Shown here: positions 17,071 to 25,680 of the stretch, one piece after another
Layout of the letters: every line of letters begins with the position of its first letter
How positions within the stretch are numbered: the stretch's first letter is position 1
NCBI GenBank assembly: GCA_947487165.1
Contig: CANKWX010000034.1
Span: 1 to 40,391, forward strand
Reading direction: 5' to 3'
DNA: 40,391 nt
DNA from: Burkholderiales bacterium
GTDB lineage: Bacteria > Pseudomonadota > Gammaproteobacteria > Burkholderiales > Burkholderiaceae_E
Notes under the pieces: model-generated
What the model saw: only the letters and a program-made list of their open reading frames with translations
Databases searched by the model: none
What the model was told of the DNA's origin: nothing
Translations under genes and position numbers: made by a program

Positions 17071-18534
17071 ATGAAGCTGCGAATCAAGCTGCTGATCCTG
17101 CCGGCGATCGCGGGCATCCTGATGCTGGCGCTGTGTGCGCTGGTCACGGTGCTCTCGCATCGCTTCGACAACGAGATCGCGAGCTTGCGCAAGGAGGCCG
17201 CTTCGGCTCGCGTTGCCGCCGGCGCCACCTCCGGCGACAGCCGTGATGCCAGGCCGTCGGTGGCTGCCAATGCCGCCTCGCCTGGCATGGCGCTGCCGGT
17301 CATCTGGGGTTCGACCCTGATTTCACTTGCGCTGCTGTTCGCGCTCGCGCTCAGCCTGAACCGTCGCCTGATCGTGCCGCTTGAGGCTGCCCGCAAGGCG
17401 GCCGAGTCGATCGCCGCCGGTGATCTTCGGGTTGACTTGCCGCCGCCTTCGACCGATGAAGTCGGTCAGCTGATTGCGGCACTGTCTCGAATGGCCGAAC
17501 AGCTCGAGCGCACGGTCGGCACGATCAAGGTGTCGGCCGAGCAGATCTCGGTGGCCTCGACCGAGATCGCAGTGGGCAACGGTGATCTGTCGCAGCGCAC
17601 CGAGGCGCAGGCCGCCAGCCTGCAGCAGACCTCCACCAGCGTCGAGCAGATGGCCGGCACGGTCGATACCAATGCCTCGAATGCCCGCCAGGCTAACCAG
17701 CTTGCGCTTGGCGCCTCGGAAGTCGCCCGCCGTGGTGGTGATGTCGTGCAGCAGGTGGTCACCACCATGGGCGAGATCAGCGACAGCTCGCACAAGATTG
17801 CCGACATCATCGGCGTGATCGACGGCATCGCATTCCAGACCAATATTCTGGCGCTCAACGCGGCGGTGGAAGCTGCCCGTGCCGGCGAGCAGGGACGTGG
17901 CTTTTCGGTGGTGGCCGCCGAAGTCAGAAGCCTTGCTCAGCGCAGTGCCGAAGCCGCCCGCCAGATAAAGGACCTGATCACCGACAGCGTGCAGCGGGTC
18001 GAGTCCGGAGGCCGCCTGGTGCAGGAGGCCGGATCGACGATGCAAGAGATCGTCACCTCGGTGCGCCGTGTCACCGACATCATCGGCGAGATCTCGTCGG
18101 CGACCATCGAGCAAAGTGCCGGTATCGCCCACGTCAACAACGAAGTCGGGCAGCTCGACCGTATGACTCAGCAAAACGCAGCGCTGGTCGAAGAAAGCGC
18201 AGCGGCTGCTGAAAGCCTCAAACAGCAGGCACGCAGCCTGATCCAGGCGATCGACAGTTTTCGCATGTCAGGCCGCTCGAGCGGTGCATCGCTCAACGAC
18301 AGCTTGACGCCTGGCCAACCGGCGCCATTTCGTCCGGCGGCGGCAAGCAAGCCGCTTGCAGCTGCGCGTTCGGTTGCCACACCCGCCAAGCCGGTTCGCC
18401 CGCCAGTTGTTCGAACCGACAGTCCGGCTGCTGCAGCGCCGCGCATCACGCCGCCCGCTCAATTATCGCCGCCCGCTCAGTCATCACCGCCGTCCTCTCC
18501 CAGGCGCGCCGACGATGATTGGGAAGAGTTTTGA
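17071..18534 (+). CDS. Methyl-accepting chemotaxis protein with minimal periplasmic loop
   Basis: The ATG at 17071 follows GAGG (17062-17065) and gives 487 residues. TM1 is about residues 5-28 and TM2 about 74-96, leaving only about 45 residues outside, rich in Ala, Arg and Ser, so there is no room for a Tar-like or Cache ligand domain. A HAMP segment follows (about 97-150), then the signalling domain with its hairpin tip (about 268-292, [20 protein letters not shown]). The tail (about 405-480) is Pro/Ala-rich with two 18-bp repeats (18451-18486). It ends DDDWEEF, matching the NWETF-type pentapeptide that tethers CheR and CheB. It lies between cheW and cheR. Confidence 0.95.
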   Translation: MKLRIKLLILPAIAGILMLALCALVTVLSHRFDNEIASLRKEAASARVAAGATSGDSRDARPSVAANAASPGMALPVIWGSTLISLALLFALALSLNRRLIVPLEAARKAAESIAAGDLRVDLPPPSTDEVGQLIAALSRMAEQLERTVGTIKVSAEQISVASTEIAVGNGDLSQRTEAQAASLQQTSTSVEQMAGTVDTNASNARQANQLALGASEVARRGGDVVQQVVTTMGEISDSSHKIADIIGVIDGIAFQTNILALNAAVEAARAGEQGRGFSVVAAEVRSLAQRSAEAARQIKDLITDSVQRVESGGRLVQEAGSTMQEIVTSVRRVTDIIGEISSATIEQSAGIAHVNNEVGQLDRMTQQNAALVEESAAAAESLKQQARSLIQAIDSFRMSGRSSGASLNDSLTPGQPAPFRPAAASKPLAAARSVATPAKPVRPPVVRTDSPAAAAPRITPPAQLSPPAQSSPPSSPRRADDDWEEF

Positions 18535-18535
18535 G

Positions 18536-18559
18536 CAGGCTCCTGACCAGGCTCCTGAC
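18536..18559. repeat. 12-bp perfect tandem repeat (2 copies) between mcp and cheR
   Basis: The unit CAGGCTCCTGAC occurs twice head to tail immediately after the mcp stop codon and before the cheR start. It is non-coding and could alter the mcp-cheR spacing by slippage. No known protein site was recognised. Confidence 0.75.
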
Positions 18560-18579
18560 CCAATGAACGAAGACCGCTC

Positions 18580-19437
18580 ATGACTGCGACCTCGACAGTC
18601 GGTCACATCGCCGCGCTCGCGCCGGGCGACTTCGAACGAGCCTGTCGGATCATCAAGGACCGAGCCGGGATCCATCTGTTGCCGAGCAAACAAAGCATGG
18701 TGCAGGGACGGCTCGCTCGCGTCCTGCGCGAGCATGGTCTGCCCGACTACCGCAGCCTGCTTGATGCGATCGAGACCGCCAACTCGCCACTCTGGCAGCC
18801 GTTTCTCAATGCGCTCACCACCAATCTCACCTCGTTTTTCCGAGAGTCCTACCACTTTCCGCTCTTGGCCGATTTCCTGCGGATGCAGAGCGGTCCGGTG
18901 CGGATCTGGTGCGCTGCCGCGTCGAGCGGGGAAGAGCCGTGGTCGATTGCGATGACCGCGCTCGAGACGCTGGGCACTGGCGCCCAGGTGAGCATCATCG
19001 CGTCGGACATCGATACCGATGTCCTTGAGACTGCGCGTGCCGCGGTCTATTCGATGGGTGCCGACAAGGGGCTCGACGAGACACGCATGCGTCGCTGGTT
19101 TCTCAAGGGCAGTGGTGCCAATGCCGGACTGATGCGGGTGCGCCCTGAACTGACTCGCATGGTCGAGTTCAGGCAGCTCAATCTCGTGCATGACGAACTG
19201 CGCTTTACGCAGCCCTTCGATGTCGTCTTCTGCCGTAACGTCATGATCTATTTCGATGCGGGCACCCAGCGCAATGTGCTGGCGCGACTGCATGGCGCGA
19301 TGCGCCCCGGCGCCTTGTTGTTTGCTGGTCATTCCGAGAATTTTTCAGCGCACTCCGATCTTTTTTCGCTGCGCGGCAAGACGGTGTATGAGCGCTGTGG
19401 CACTCAAGTCGGCAGGGCGGCGCCATGGGTGTCATGA
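18580..19437 (+). CDS. cheR: Chemotaxis protein methyltransferase CheR
   Basis: The 285-residue enzyme transfers methyl groups from S-adenosylmethionine to glutamates of the chemoreceptor. It has the N-terminal CheR helical domain (about 15-90, ending TTNLTSFFRESYHF) and the methyltransferase domain with the SAM loop RIWCAAASSGEEPWSIAM (about 108-125) and VVFCRNVMIYFD near residue 225. It follows the receptor gene, whose DWEEF tail is the expected docking site. The start of cheD lies inside its 3' end by 13 nt, so the two are translationally coupled. Confidence 0.96.
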   Translation: MTATSTVGHIAALAPGDFERACRIIKDRAGIHLLPSKQSMVQGRLARVLREHGLPDYRSLLDAIETANSPLWQPFLNALTTNLTSFFRESYHFPLLADFLRMQSGPVRIWCAAASSGEEPWSIAMTALETLGTGAQVSIIASDIDTDVLETARAAVYSMGADKGLDETRMRRWFLKGSGANAGLMRVRPELTRMVEFRQLNLVHDELRFTQPFDVVFCRNVMIYFDAGTQRNVLARLHGAMRPGALLFAGHSENFSAHSDLFSLRGKTVYERCGTQVGRAAPWVS

Positions 19438-20084
19438 CTGAATCGGCGGTGGTTGTCTCTGCCAGTCTCGACAGACTGGCAAAGCTGCGCGCTCGCGTTC
19501 ATCGTGAGTTCGAAGCGCAGACCTATTTTCATGATCCGGCCTTCGGCGTTGAAACCGTCAAGTTGATGCCGGGCGAGTATTACGTGCATGCCGGCGACGA
19601 TCTGCTGCTGACCACGGTGCTCGGGTCCTGCGTGGCGGCCTGTCTGGTCGACCGTTCGATCGGGCTGGCCGGCATGAACCACTTCATGCTGCCCGAGGGG
19701 GGCAGCGCCGGACGCTATGGCGTCTTTGCGATGGAGTTGCTCATCAACGAAATGATGAAGCGAGGCGCCCGTCGCGAACGGCTGCAGGCCAAGATTTTCG
19801 GCGGCGGCCAGGTGATGCGCAACTACACCTGCATGAATGTCGGCGAACGCAACGTTGAATTCGTCGAGCAGTTCCTGGCGACCGAAAGGATTGCGATCGT
19901 CTCGAGAGATGTGCTCGATGTCTGTCCCCGCAAGGTTTGCCTCTTCCCAGGCAGTGGGCGGGCACTGGTCAAGAAGCTGGCGGTGACACAGTCCGATGTG
20001 ATTGCGACTGCCGAAACCGATTACCGCGGCAAGCTGAGCCGCCAACCTGCTGCTGCCGCCTCCGGCGGTGTCGAGCTGTTTTGA
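19425..20084 (+). CDS. cheD: Chemoreceptor glutamine deamidase CheD
   Basis: The 219-residue enzyme deamidates receptor glutamines to glutamates so that CheR can methylate them. The family's catalytic Cys is C69 in TTVLGSCVAACLVD and the His is H86 in GMNHFMLP; GGGQVM is also present. The ATG at 19425 has AGGG 7 nt upstream; a second ATG at 19434 overlaps the cheR stop. Compared with short CheD proteins it has a longer C-terminus (about residues 185-219) that ends SGGVELF. That ending resembles the end of the CheZ-like protein and, more loosely, the receptor pentapeptide. No CheC gene is seen here. Confidence 0.95.
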   Translation: MGVMTESAVVVSASLDRLAKLRARVHREFEAQTYFHDPAFGVETVKLMPGEYYVHAGDDLLLTTVLGSCVAACLVDRSIGLAGMNHFMLPEGGSAGRYGVFAMELLINEMMKRGARRERLQAKIFGGGQVMRNYTCMNVGERNVEFVEQFLATERIAIVSRDVLDVCPRKVCLFPGSGRALVKKLAVTQSDVIATAETDYRGKLSRQPAAAASGGVELF

Positions 20085-20094
20085 GGACTGATTG

Positions 20095-21234
20095 ATGAAA
20101 GACGCGACAGGCAAGATCCGGGTCGTTGTGGTCGACGACTCCGCGCTGGTGCGCAGCATCCTGTCGACGCTGATCGATTCGCAACCCGATATGGCTTGCA
20201 TCGGTGTGGCGAGCGATCCGCTGGTGGCGCGCGAGATGATCCGGGAGCTCAACCCCGACGTGATCACGCTGGATGTCGAGATGCCCAAGATGGACGGACT
20301 CGATTTCCTCGAAAAACTCATGCGGCTGCGGCCGATGCCGGTTGTCATGGTCTCGACCCTGACCGAGCGCGGCGCTGAAACCACGCTGCGAGCACTCGAA
20401 TTGGGTGCGGTCGATTTCGTTGCCAAACCCAGGCTCGGACTCGCGCAGGGGCTGCAGGAGATGGCCAAGGAAATCACCGAGAAGGTACGTGTCGCGGCGA
20501 AAGTCAGAATTGATCGTCGTGCGGTTGCGCGCCCGGCACCGCCGTCAGCCGCGCCGCGGGCAGCCGGTCATGGTCCGTCCTCGGCCGATGCGGCTGCGCC
20601 GATGGTCAAGGCAGTGCCGATCAGTTACTCGAGGGTCAGTACCGAAAAGCTGATCGCCATCGGCGCCTCCACCGGTGGCACCGAGGCGCTTCGCGAAATG
20701 TTGAGCGGGCTGCCGGCCGATTGCCCGGCTGTCATGGTGACCCAGCACATGCCGCCGGGATTTACCCGCAGTCTGGCTGACCGACTCAATTCGGTCTGTC
20801 GCATGCATGTGAAAGAAGCCGAGCACGGCGAACGCATCCTGCCGGGCCATGTGTATATCGCCCCGGGCGGTCGGCACCTCGCCGTGAGACGCAGCGGCGC
20901 CAACTATGTGGTCGAGGTGAACGATGCTGAGGTGGTCAATCGTCATCGCCCATCGGTGGAGGTTCTCTTCAACTCGGTGGCCAATGAAGTGGGTCGAAAT
21001 GCGATCGGCGTGATGCTGACCGGCATGGGTCGCGATGGCGCTGACGCCATGCTGAAGATGCGCGAAGCCGGTGCTTACAATTTTGCGCAGGATGAGGCCA
21101 GCTGCGTGGTGTTCGGCATGCCGCGCGAGGCGATCGCCGCTGGCGCCGTGCATGAAGTGCTGCCGCTGCAAAAGATCGCCACGCAATTGCTGGCCCAGTT
21201 GCGTCTGGCCGGTCCGGTGCTGTCGCGGGTCTGA
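20095..21234 (+). CDS. cheB: Chemotaxis methylesterase response regulator CheB
   Basis: The 379-residue protein joins a receiver (about 8-125, with DDS at 14-16, D60 in [13 protein letters not shown] and K111 in DFVAKP) to a C-terminal methylesterase (about 184-370). The catalytic triad is S192 in GASTGG, H218 in TQHMPPG and D314 in GMGRDGA. CheA phosphorylation activates it to remove receptor methyl groups. GAGGA at 20083-20087 supports the ATG at 20095 over an upstream TTG. It is the last gene of the operon; only 4 nt separate its stop from that of the convergent fliR, and no terminator hairpin is seen there. Confidence 0.96.
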   Translation: MKDATGKIRVVVVDDSALVRSILSTLIDSQPDMACIGVASDPLVAREMIRELNPDVITLDVEMPKMDGLDFLEKLMRLRPMPVVMVSTLTERGAETTLRALELGAVDFVAKPRLGLAQGLQEMAKEITEKVRVAAKVRIDRRAVARPAPPSAAPRAAGHGPSSADAAAPMVKAVPISYSRVSTEKLIAIGASTGGTEALREMLSGLPADCPAVMVTQHMPPGFTRSLADRLNSVCRMHVKEAEHGERILPGHVYIAPGGRHLAVRRSGANYVVEVNDAEVVNRHRPSVEVLFNSVANEVGRNAIGVMLTGMGRDGADAMLKMREAGAYNFAQDEASCVVFGMPREAIAAGAVHEVLPLQKIATQLLAQLRLAGPVLSRV

Positions 21235-21238
21235 GGAT

Positions 21239-22000
21239 TCAGCTGCCGAACATCGTGAAGATCTGGGTGAGCGCCTGAGTCATCGGCCGCTCGATCCAGG
21301 GCAGGCTGATGAAGAGCAGCACCAGTCCCATGCTGATTGTGATCGGAAATCCGATCGAAAACAGACTCAGTTGCGGTGCCACGCGCGACATCACCCCGAG
21401 CAGCAGATTGATGAACATGATTGCCGCCAGAAAGGGCAGGGCAATCAGCAGCCCGAGCGCGAAGATCTCTGCCCCCAACGCAATCGGGTTGAAACGTCCT
21501 GCAAAATCGAAGGCGACTCGTCCGATCGGCAGGCTGTCGAAGCTGCGCAAGGTGGCCGCGATCAGCAGCAGTGGGCCGTTCATTGCCACGAAGGTGAGGG
21601 TGGCGGTGGTATTCATGAAGCTGCCGACTGCATTGCCCTGGCCGCCCTGAGGGTCGAAGAATCCTGCGAAAGACAGGCCCATCTGCAGTCCGATCACTTC
21701 GCCTGCAAGACCGAAGGCGGCGAACGCCAGCCGAGCCGAAAAGCCGATGGCCAGGCCGACGGCGATTTCCTGCATCGCAAATCCCAGGCCGGTCAGCGAG
21801 ATCAGTTCGATTCCCGAGCCGCCGAGGCTTGCAGGTGCCATGGTGGCAGACAGCAGTGCCGAGACCCCCACCCGCGCTCGAGCCGGAATGCTGCGGATCG
21901 AGAGAACCGGTGCGGCGCTGAAGAGCGCCAGGATCCGGAAGAAGGGAAGCACAAACGCCGCAAGCCAGGCCTGCAACTCGGCGTCGGTGAATGAGACCAC
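21239..22000 (-). CDS. fliR: Flagellar export gate protein FliR
   Basis: The 253-residue membrane protein forms the type III export gate with FliP and FliQ in the basal body. It shows about six hydrophobic segments and the family's N-terminal pattern (AWLAAFVLPFFRILALFSAAP). The start is a GTG at 22000 with no clear ribosome site, 11 nt after the fliQ stop. The position fits the usual fliP-fliQ-fliR order at the end of the operon. Confidence 0.95.
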   Translation of the reverse strand: MVSFTDAELQAWLAAFVLPFFRILALFSAAPVLSIRSIPARARVGVSALLSATMAPASLGGSGIELISLTGLGFAMQEIAVGLAIGFSARLAFAAFGLAGEVIGLQMGLSFAGFFDPQGGQGNAVGSFMNTTATLTFVAMNGPLLLIAATLRSFDSLPIGRVAFDFAGRFNPIALGAEIFALGLLIALPFLAAIMFINLLLGVMSRVAPQLSLFSIGFPITISMGLVLLFISLPWIERPMTQALTQIFTMFGS

Positions 22001-22011
22001 GTCGGGCGCTG

Positions 22012-22287
22012 TCAGCCGCCGCCCACGAGCGCCGGGATGCTCGTGATCGTGCGCTGAATATAGTCGACCAGCGTTGTCATCATCCAGGGCCCGGCGATGA
22101 TGGCAGTGATGCCGACACCGACCAGCTTGGGCAGAAACGAGAGCGTCTGCTCGTTGATCTGTGTGACGGCCTGAAAGAAGCTCACTGCGATACCGACCAC
22201 CAGCGACACCAGCAGCAGCGGCGCCGAGACGATCAGCATCAGCTCAAGGCCCTGACGGCCAATGGTGACAACGGTTTCCGGGGTCAT
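22012..22287 (-). CDS. fliQ: Flagellar export gate protein FliQ
   Basis: The 91-residue protein has two transmembrane helices and the conserved central stretch VSFFQAVTQINEQTLSF. It packs around FliP and FliR in the export gate. Length and motif are standard. It sits 15 nt after fliP. Confidence 0.96.
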   Translation of the reverse strand: MTPETVVTIGRQGLELMLIVSAPLLLVSLVVGIAVSFFQAVTQINEQTLSFLPKLVGVGITAIIAGPWMMTTLVDYIQRTITSIPALVGGG

Positions 22288-22302
22288 GACGGGGTCCTCG
22301 AA

Positions 22303-23049
22303 TCAGCCGAAACTTGCCACCAGCGAGCCGACCAGCAGGGTCCAGCCATCGGCAAGCACAAACAGCATCAGTTTGAAGGGCAGGGCGACCAGCACCGGCG
22401 AGAGCATCATCATGCCCATGGACGTCAGGATGGATGCCACGATCAGGTCGACGATCAGAAACGGTATGAACACCAGAAAGCCGATCTGAAAGGCGGTTTT
22501 CAGCTCACTGGTGACGAAAGACGGAATCAGCACCCGCATCGGCATGGTCTCGGGAGACTGCTTGGCATCGACTTTGGCGATGCGGGCGAAGACGCTGAGA
22601 TCGGTATCGCGGGTCTGGCGCAGCATGAAGGCGCGCAGCGGATCGATGCCCTTGTCCAGGGCTGCTTCAAAGCCGATCTTCTGCTCGGAGTAGGGCTGGT
22701 AAGCGTCCTTGTAGATCTTGTCGAGTGTCGGGCCCATGACGAACAGCGTCAGAAAGAGCGACATGCCGATGATCACCTGGTTGGGCGGCGCACTTTGCAG
22801 GCCGAGTGCCTGACGCACCAGCGACAACACGATCACGATCCGGGTGAAGCTGGTCATCAGCAGCAGGATGGCCGGCAGAAACGACAGCGTCGCAAAGGCC
22901 AGCATCGTCTGGATCGGCAACGAATAGGTCGTGCCGCCGGCGGCAGACGGCGCGGCATTGACCGACAGAACGTTCTGCGCCACGGCCGGGCCGGCAAGTG
23001 CCAGCATCGACAGGGCGGCAATCAGTGGCAGGGCGTTTCGGCGCATCAT
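22303..23049 (-). CDS. fliP: Flagellar export gate protein FliP
   Basis: The ATG at 23049, 4 nt after the fliO stop, gives 248 residues beginning with a cleavable signal-like segment (MMRRNALPLIAALSMLALAG, then PAVAQ), as is common for FliP. The body has LLLMTSFTRIVIVLSLVRQALG, PPNQVIIG, PMRVLIPSFVTSELKTAFQIGF and membrane helices typical of the family. It forms the core ring of the export channel. The longer open frame to 23166 lies inside fliO and is rejected. Confidence 0.96.
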   Translation of the reverse strand: MMRRNALPLIAALSMLALAGPAVAQNVLSVNAAPSAAGGTTYSLPIQTMLAFATLSFLPAILLLMTSFTRIVIVLSLVRQALGLQSAPPNQVIIGMSLFLTLFVMGPTLDKIYKDAYQPYSEQKIGFEAALDKGIDPLRAFMLRQTRDTDLSVFARIAKVDAKQSPETMPMRVLIPSFVTSELKTAFQIGFLVFIPFLIVDLIVASILTSMGMMMLSPVLVALPFKLMLFVLADGWTLLVGSLVASFG

Positions 23050-23053
23050 GATC

Positions 23054-23428
23054 TCAACCACGCTTCTTGAATCGATCCAGCAGATCGGAAAACGCCGCCT
23101 GGCCAGGCAAGGCGGCAGTCTGCAAGGCAGCGCCTGCGCCATCGGCCTTGCTGTCGGCCCTGCCATCGGACGATTGACTTGCGTCGAGTTCAGCGAGCAG
23201 CGAGATCGATTGCCCGGTCACGCCGATCATCCAGCGCCGTCCCTGCGTTTCGATGATCGCGATTCTTTCGCGCGGACCGAGCGTCAGGCCGCCCATCATC
23301 GTGATCGAACGGGTTGATCCTGCGCTGCCTGCCTGCAGTCGCTTGAGGATCCACAGGGCAATCGGGATCAGAGCGACCACGGCTGCAAACGCAGCGAGCG
23401 CCGGCCAGACCGAGGGGGCGTCCTGCAT
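23054..23428 (-). CDS. fliO: Flagellar export assembly protein FliO
   Basis: The 124-residue protein has one transmembrane helix near the N-terminus (about 8-30), followed by a small cytoplasmic domain with GPRERIAIIETQGRRWMIGVT, the FliO signature region. FliO helps assemble the FliP ring. The C-terminal 45 residues are low-complexity. It begins 1 nt after the fliN stop and ends 4 nt before fliP, which fits an operon. Confidence 0.93.
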   Translation of the reverse strand: MQDAPSVWPALAAFAAVVALIPIALWILKRLQAGSAGSTRSITMMGGLTLGPRERIAIIETQGRRWMIGVTGQSISLLAELDASQSSDGRADSKADGAGAALQTAALPGQAAFSDLLDRFKKRG

Positions 23429-23429
23429 C

Positions 23430-23876
23430 TCAGCTGCGGCTGTTCAGACGGCGCACGCGCTCGGAAGGCGTGACGATGTCGGTGAGTCGGATACCGAATT
23501 TGTCGTTGACCACCACCACCTCGCCCTGGGCGATCAGGCAGCCGTTGACCAGCACATCCATCGGTTCACCGGCCAGCGCATCGAGCTCGATCACCGAGCC
23601 CTGCGCCAGCTGCAGGATGTGCTTGATCGGAATTCTGGTGCGCCCGAGTTCGACCGTCAGCTGAACCGGGATGTCCAGGATCATGTCGATGTCCTGGCGG
23701 GCATCCTGACCTGCCGGGGTGCCAGCGAGCTGCGGGAACATATGGCTCGCGTCCGAGACGCGCTCGGCCGGCAGCGCCTCTGCTGCCTTGTTCGCAGGCT
23801 CCTGTTCGGCCAGTGCTGCCGCCCATTCGTCCGCGAGCGCGTCCTGGTCGCCTGCGCCGTTCTGATCTGTGCTCAT
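23430..23876 (-). CDS. fliN: Flagellar motor switch protein FliN
   Basis: The 148-residue protein has a variable acidic N-terminus and a C-terminal SpoA-like domain (about 65-145) with DIPVQLTVELGRTRIPIKHI and VNGCLIAQGEVVVVNDKFGIR. It forms the lower C ring with FliM. The ATG at 23876 is supported by GGGAG about 6 nt upstream; the longer frame to 24014 overlaps fliM and is rejected. The gap to fliM is 31 nt. Confidence 0.96.
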   Translation of the reverse strand: MSTDQNGAGDQDALADEWAAALAEQEPANKAAEALPAERVSDASHMFPQLAGTPAGQDARQDIDMILDIPVQLTVELGRTRIPIKHILQLAQGSVIELDALAGEPMDVLVNGCLIAQGEVVVVNDKFGIRLTDIVTPSERVRRLNSRS

Positions 23877-23907
23877 GTCTTGCTCCCTGGCGACGCCTGG
23901 TGAGGCG

Positions 23908-24879
23908 TCATTGCGCTTGCGGTGTGCTGAGAATGTCCTGGACCCGGACTGCGTAGTGACCGTTCGAGACGCCGTAGCGGCAATCGAAGACCGGCACGCC
24001 ATCGGACTTGACAACGATCTTTTCGGGCAATTCGAGCTCGATGAAGTCGCCTGCCTGCAGCGCCATCAGTTCGCCGATGTTTGCGTTGGCATAGCCGAGC
24101 TCGGCCGACAGCTCGATTTCGGCAACCTTGATCTGCTGCGTGAGCAGGCTCACCCATCGCTTGTCGGTTTCGATCGAGTCGCCCTGCAGCGCCGAATACA
24201 GCACGTCGCGGATCGGCTCGAGCGTTGAATACGGAATGCAGATCTGCAGATCGCCGCCGAGTTCGCCGACCTCCAGCGAGAAGGTGGTTGCCACCACGAT
24301 TTCCCCAGGCGTAGCGACAGTGGCGAATTGCGGATTCATTTCGGAGCGGGTGTATTCGAGGCTCAGCGGATAGATCCCCGCCCAGGCCTTGCGGTACTCC
24401 TCGAGCGTCACATCGAGCATGCGCTGGATGATGCGCTGCTCGGTGGGCGAAAAGTCGCGACCTTCGATCCGGTAGGGCATGCGACCGTTGCCGCCGAACA
24501 TATTGTCAATGACGGTGAAGACGAGCTTGGGGTCGCAGATGACCAGGCCGCTGCCTCGCAGCGGTTTGACAGCGACCACATTGATATTGGCCGGCACGGC
24601 GATGCTGCGAAGAAAGGCGCTGTACTTCTGCACCTTGATCGGACCGATCGAGATCTCTGGGTTGCGGCGCATGAAATTGAACAGACCGATGCGCAGATTG
24701 CGTGCGAAGCGCTCGTTGATGATCTCCAGCGTCGGCATCCGACCGCGGACGATGCGCTCCTGCTTGGCAAGGTCGTAAACGACCGGACCCTTGAAGCCTT
24801 CGGGTTGCCCGACCGGTGCGTCGTCGACGCCTTCGAGCAGGGCATCGACTTCTTCTTGTGACAGGAACTGTTCGGCCAT
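23908..24879 (-). CDS. fliM: Flagellar motor switch protein FliM
   Basis: The 323-residue protein starts MAEQFLSQEEVDALLEGV, the N-terminal peptide that binds CheY-P in this family. The CheC-like middle domain follows (about 45-230), and the C-terminal SpoA-like domain that pairs with FliN is about 250-320 (VEIELSAELGYANANIGELM). It makes the C ring and links the che operon in this window to motor reversal. It begins 6 nt after the fliL stop. Confidence 0.97.
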   Translation of the reverse strand: MAEQFLSQEEVDALLEGVDDAPVGQPEGFKGPVVYDLAKQERIVRGRMPTLEIINERFARNLRIGLFNFMRRNPEISIGPIKVQKYSAFLRSIAVPANINVVAVKPLRGSGLVICDPKLVFTVIDNMFGGNGRMPYRIEGRDFSPTEQRIIQRMLDVTLEEYRKAWAGIYPLSLEYTRSEMNPQFATVATPGEIVVATTFSLEVGELGGDLQICIPYSTLEPIRDVLYSALQGDSIETDKRWVSLLTQQIKVAEIELSAELGYANANIGELMALQAGDFIELELPEKIVVKSDGVPVFDCRYGVSNGHYAVRVQDILSTPQAQ

Positions 24880-24885
24880 GGCGCT

Positions 24886-25545
24886 TTACTGGACGATGAA
24901 CGAAGCGAAGTGGACCGCCGTAACCGGATTCGACGGCGGCTCGGCCTTGGGCTTGGCCGGCTTGGCTTTCTTGTCCGATGGCTTTTTGGCCTTGTCGTCC
25001 GACTTCTTGTCCTTGGTTTTGGGGTCAGGCTCTTCGTCGCCTTCGTCGCTTTGAGCATTTGGATCGGGCGGTGTCCAGCCGAGATCCTTGCCGGCCGATA
25101 TGGCAATCTCTGCGGCAAGTTTTTCCTTGCCTTCCCGGGAGGTCAGATCGGCGGCCATTTTCGAGGAAATCAGCAGCAGGATGCCGTTGCGGATCGCTGG
25201 CATCCGATCGGCCACTTTCTTGTTTGCTTCGGCGTTTTCGACTTCGATCACCACGCCGATCTGCGTATAGCGATCGAGATCGGTGTCGGCCAGATTGACC
25301 ACGAAGGGTTCAAGCGTCACAAAGCTTCGGGCGGCCTTGAGCTTTTCTTCGGCCTTGGCCGCGGCAGCTTCGTCGGCCGCTTCATCGTGGTTTGCGCGGC
25401 CCATGACGAACCAGGCCGCTCCGCCGCCGCCAAGCAGCAGGACGACCGCGCCGATGATGATGAACAGCTTTTTCTTGCCGGCTTTGGGCTTGCCACCGTC
25501 TTCGCCGTCTTTGCTGTCGTCGGTTTTTTTGCTCGCGTCGCTCAT
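24886..25545 (-). CDS. fliL: Flagellar basal-body protein FliL with charged insertion
   Basis: The 219-residue protein has a short charged N-terminus, one transmembrane helix (about 26-49) and a periplasmic domain (about 75-155, with FVTLEPFVVNLADTDLDRY). FliL supports the stator around the rotor. Residues about 157-206 are a run of Asp, Glu, Lys and Pro placed just before the conserved end VTAVHFASFIVQ. Many relatives have a short link there, so this looks like a local insertion and makes the protein longer than the usual 150-180 residues. The 135-nt gap to fliK may hold a promoter; TATGAT at about the right distance is the best -10 candidate, but no clear -35 goes with it. Confidence 0.94.
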   Translation of the reverse strand: MSDASKKTDDSKDGEDGGKPKAGKKKLFIIIGAVVLLLGGGGAAWFVMGRANHDEAADEAAAAKAEEKLKAARSFVTLEPFVVNLADTDLDRYTQIGVVIEVENAEANKKVADRMPAIRNGILLLISSKMAADLTSREGKEKLAAEIAISAGKDLGWTPPDPNAQSDEGDEEPDPKTKDKKSDDKAKKPSDKKAKPAKPKAEPPSNPVTAVHFASFIVQ

Positions 25546-25680
25546 TGGGTTTCCATCGTTCAGCGGCAGGACTGGCCTGCAGGCATGAACCGATCATAGG
25601 AAACCTTGAGTCATGTGAAGCGTCGATAAGCGCTGTGCGGTCTGTGCATTTCAACGCCTCATCGCGAGCGTTTACCCTGA

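Noticed and set aside
18563-18583. Six-codon open frame (MNEDRS) whose stop overlaps the cheR ATG
   Set aside because: It has no ribosome site and no attenuator features, so a leader-peptide role is not supported.
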